NCBI GenBank assembly: GCA_946631075.1
Contig: CAMOZS010000106.1
Location: 1-6,024 of the forward strand
DNA from: an uncultured Bacillota bacterium
GTDB taxonomy: Bacteria; Bacillota; Clostridia; Peptostreptococcales; Anaerovoracaceae
Direction of reading: 5' to 3'
Length of the DNA stretch: 6,024 bases
Part shown: positions 5,201 through 6,024 of the stretch, piece after piece
How positions within the stretch are numbered: position 1 is the stretch's first letter
How the letters are laid out: every line of letters starts with the position of its first letter
Translations under genes and position numbers: made by a program
The notes under the pieces: generated by a model
Databases searched by the model: none
What the model was told of the DNA's origin: nothing
The model's input: only the letters and a program-made list of their open reading frames with translations

Positions 5201-6024
5201 ATGACAAAGACAAATGAAATCCCTTACAAGATCTACCTCTCCGAAGAAGAGATGCCGACCCAGTACTACAACGTCCGGGCGGATATGATCAACAAGCCGG
5301 CGCCCCTGCTGAATCCGGGCACAGGCCAGCCCATGACGGCGGAGGAGCTGGAAGGGGTATTCTGTAAGGAACTGGTGGCGCAGGAACTGGACAACGATAC
5401 CAGATACATCGACATTCCGGAGGAGATCCGGGACTTCTATAAAATGTACCGGCCGTCGCCCCTGGTCAGGGCCTACTGCCTGGAGAAGAAGCTGGATACA
5501 CCGGCGGAGATCTACTACAAGTACGAGGGCGGCAACACCAGCGGCAGCCACAAGCTGAATTCCGCGATCGCTCAGGCCTACTACGCCAAGAAGCAGGGCC
5601 TGAAGGGAGTAACGACCGAGACCGGAGCCGGCCAGTGGGGCACAGCCCTTTCCATGGCATGCTCCTACTTCGATCTGGACTGCGAGGTCTACATGGTCAA
5701 GGTCTCCTATGAACAGAAGCCTTTTAGAAGAGATGTGATGCGGACCTACGGTGCGAAGGTCACCCCGTCTCCATCAGATACTACCGAGGTCGGTAAGAAG
5801 ATCCTGGCAGAGCATCCGGGAACGACCGGAAGCCTGGGCTGCGCCATCTCGGAAGCGGTCGAGGCAGCCGTCACCAAGGAAGGATACAGGTACGTTCTGG
5901 GAAGCGTTCTTAACCAGGTCCTCCTCCACCAGTCGGTCATCGGCCAGGAAACCAAGACCGCTCTGGAGAAATATGGGATCGAGCCGGATATGATCATCGG
6001 ATGCTGCGGCGGCGGATCCAACTT
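5201..6024 (+). CDS. trpB: Tryptophan synthase beta-like protein, TrpB2 class, 5' part (runs off window)
   Basis: This is a PLP-dependent enzyme of the tryptophan synthase beta family; canonical TrpB condenses indole with L-serine to give tryptophan. The first 274 residues are visible. The long N-terminal extension before RPSPLVRA (84-91), with IPYKIYLSEEEMPTQYYN at 7-24, marks the TrpB2 class. So does GAGQWG at 142-147, where canonical TrpB has GAGQHG. The PLP-binding lysine is Lys118 in GSHKLNSA, the catalytic glutamate is Glu140 in TTETGAG, and the glycine-rich cofactor phosphate loop begins at about 267-274 (GCCGGGSN), where the window ends. ATG 5201 has GAAAGGAG at 5186-5193. The gene is under a tryptophan T-box, which supports a role in making tryptophan, perhaps from free indole, since TrpB2 proteins often lack a TrpA partner. 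Some TrpB2 proteins have been proposed to act instead as serine deaminases. Whether trpA follows is unknown. Confidence 0.93.
   Translation, partial: MTKTNEIPYKIYLSEEEMPTQYYNVRADMINKPAPLLNPGTGQPMTAEELEGVFCKELVAQELDNDTRYIDIPEEIRDFYKMYRPSPLVRAYCLEKKLDTPAEIYYKYEGGNTSGSHKLNSAIAQAYYAKKQGLKGVTTETGAGQWGTALSMACSYFDLDCEVYMVKVSYEQKPFRRDVMRTYGAKVTPSPSDTTEVGKKILAEHPGTTGSLGCAISEAVEAAVTKEGYRYVLGSVLNQVLLHQSVIGQETKTALEKYGIEPDMIIGCCGGGSN

Noticed and set aside
1..6024. Mobile elements, CRISPR repeats, tRNA or rRNA genes
   Set aside because: Reading by eye found no transposase-like frame, no regularly spaced direct repeats and no cloverleaf. The structured RNA at 4827-5126 is fully accounted for by the T-box.

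Overview
The window reads as chromosomal DNA from a fairly GC-rich member of the Bacillota, most likely class Clostridia. The evidence is a transcription-attenuating T-box riboswitch, strong GGAGG-type ribosome binding sites, tight gene packing, a fused IspD-IspF enzyme and a bacterial-type prolyl-tRNA synthetase with an inserted editing domain. I cannot name a genus from the sequence.

Positions 1 to 4730 hold six genes on the + strand with gaps of 0 to 24 bases, and no convincing terminator lies between them. In order they are: the 3' part of a bifunctional IspD-IspF gene (MEP isoprenoid pathway), proS, two half-size CHR-family (chromate transporter-like) membrane proteins whose genes overlap by one base, a Nudix hydrolase, and a single-domain cyclophilin. 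They look like one co-transcribed run of housekeeping genes carrying an accessory transporter pair. No metabolic link between the members is evident.

Positions 4731 to 5200 are non-coding but densely structured. A sigma-A type promoter (TTGACA, 17 bases, TAAGGT) drives a T-box leader of about 300 bases. The leader has a recognisable Stem I, a UGG (tryptophan) specifier codon, a T-box bulge (UGGUACC), and a well-resolved pair of alternative hairpins: a 12-bp perfect terminator stem with a U-tract, and a competing antiterminator.

From 5201 to the window end lies the 5' part of a tryptophan synthase beta-like gene of the TrpB2 class, controlled by that riboswitch. Low charged tRNA-Trp should permit its transcription, so tryptophan starvation is inferred to induce it. 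No trpA or other trp gene is visible, but the window stops inside the gene, so what follows is unknown.

No mobile element, CRISPR array, tRNA or rRNA gene was found, and nothing here is clearly a new biological system. The points most worth a second look are the tryptophan T-box controlling a TrpB2, the U in its acceptor-pairing position, and the CHR pair inside a housekeeping operon.
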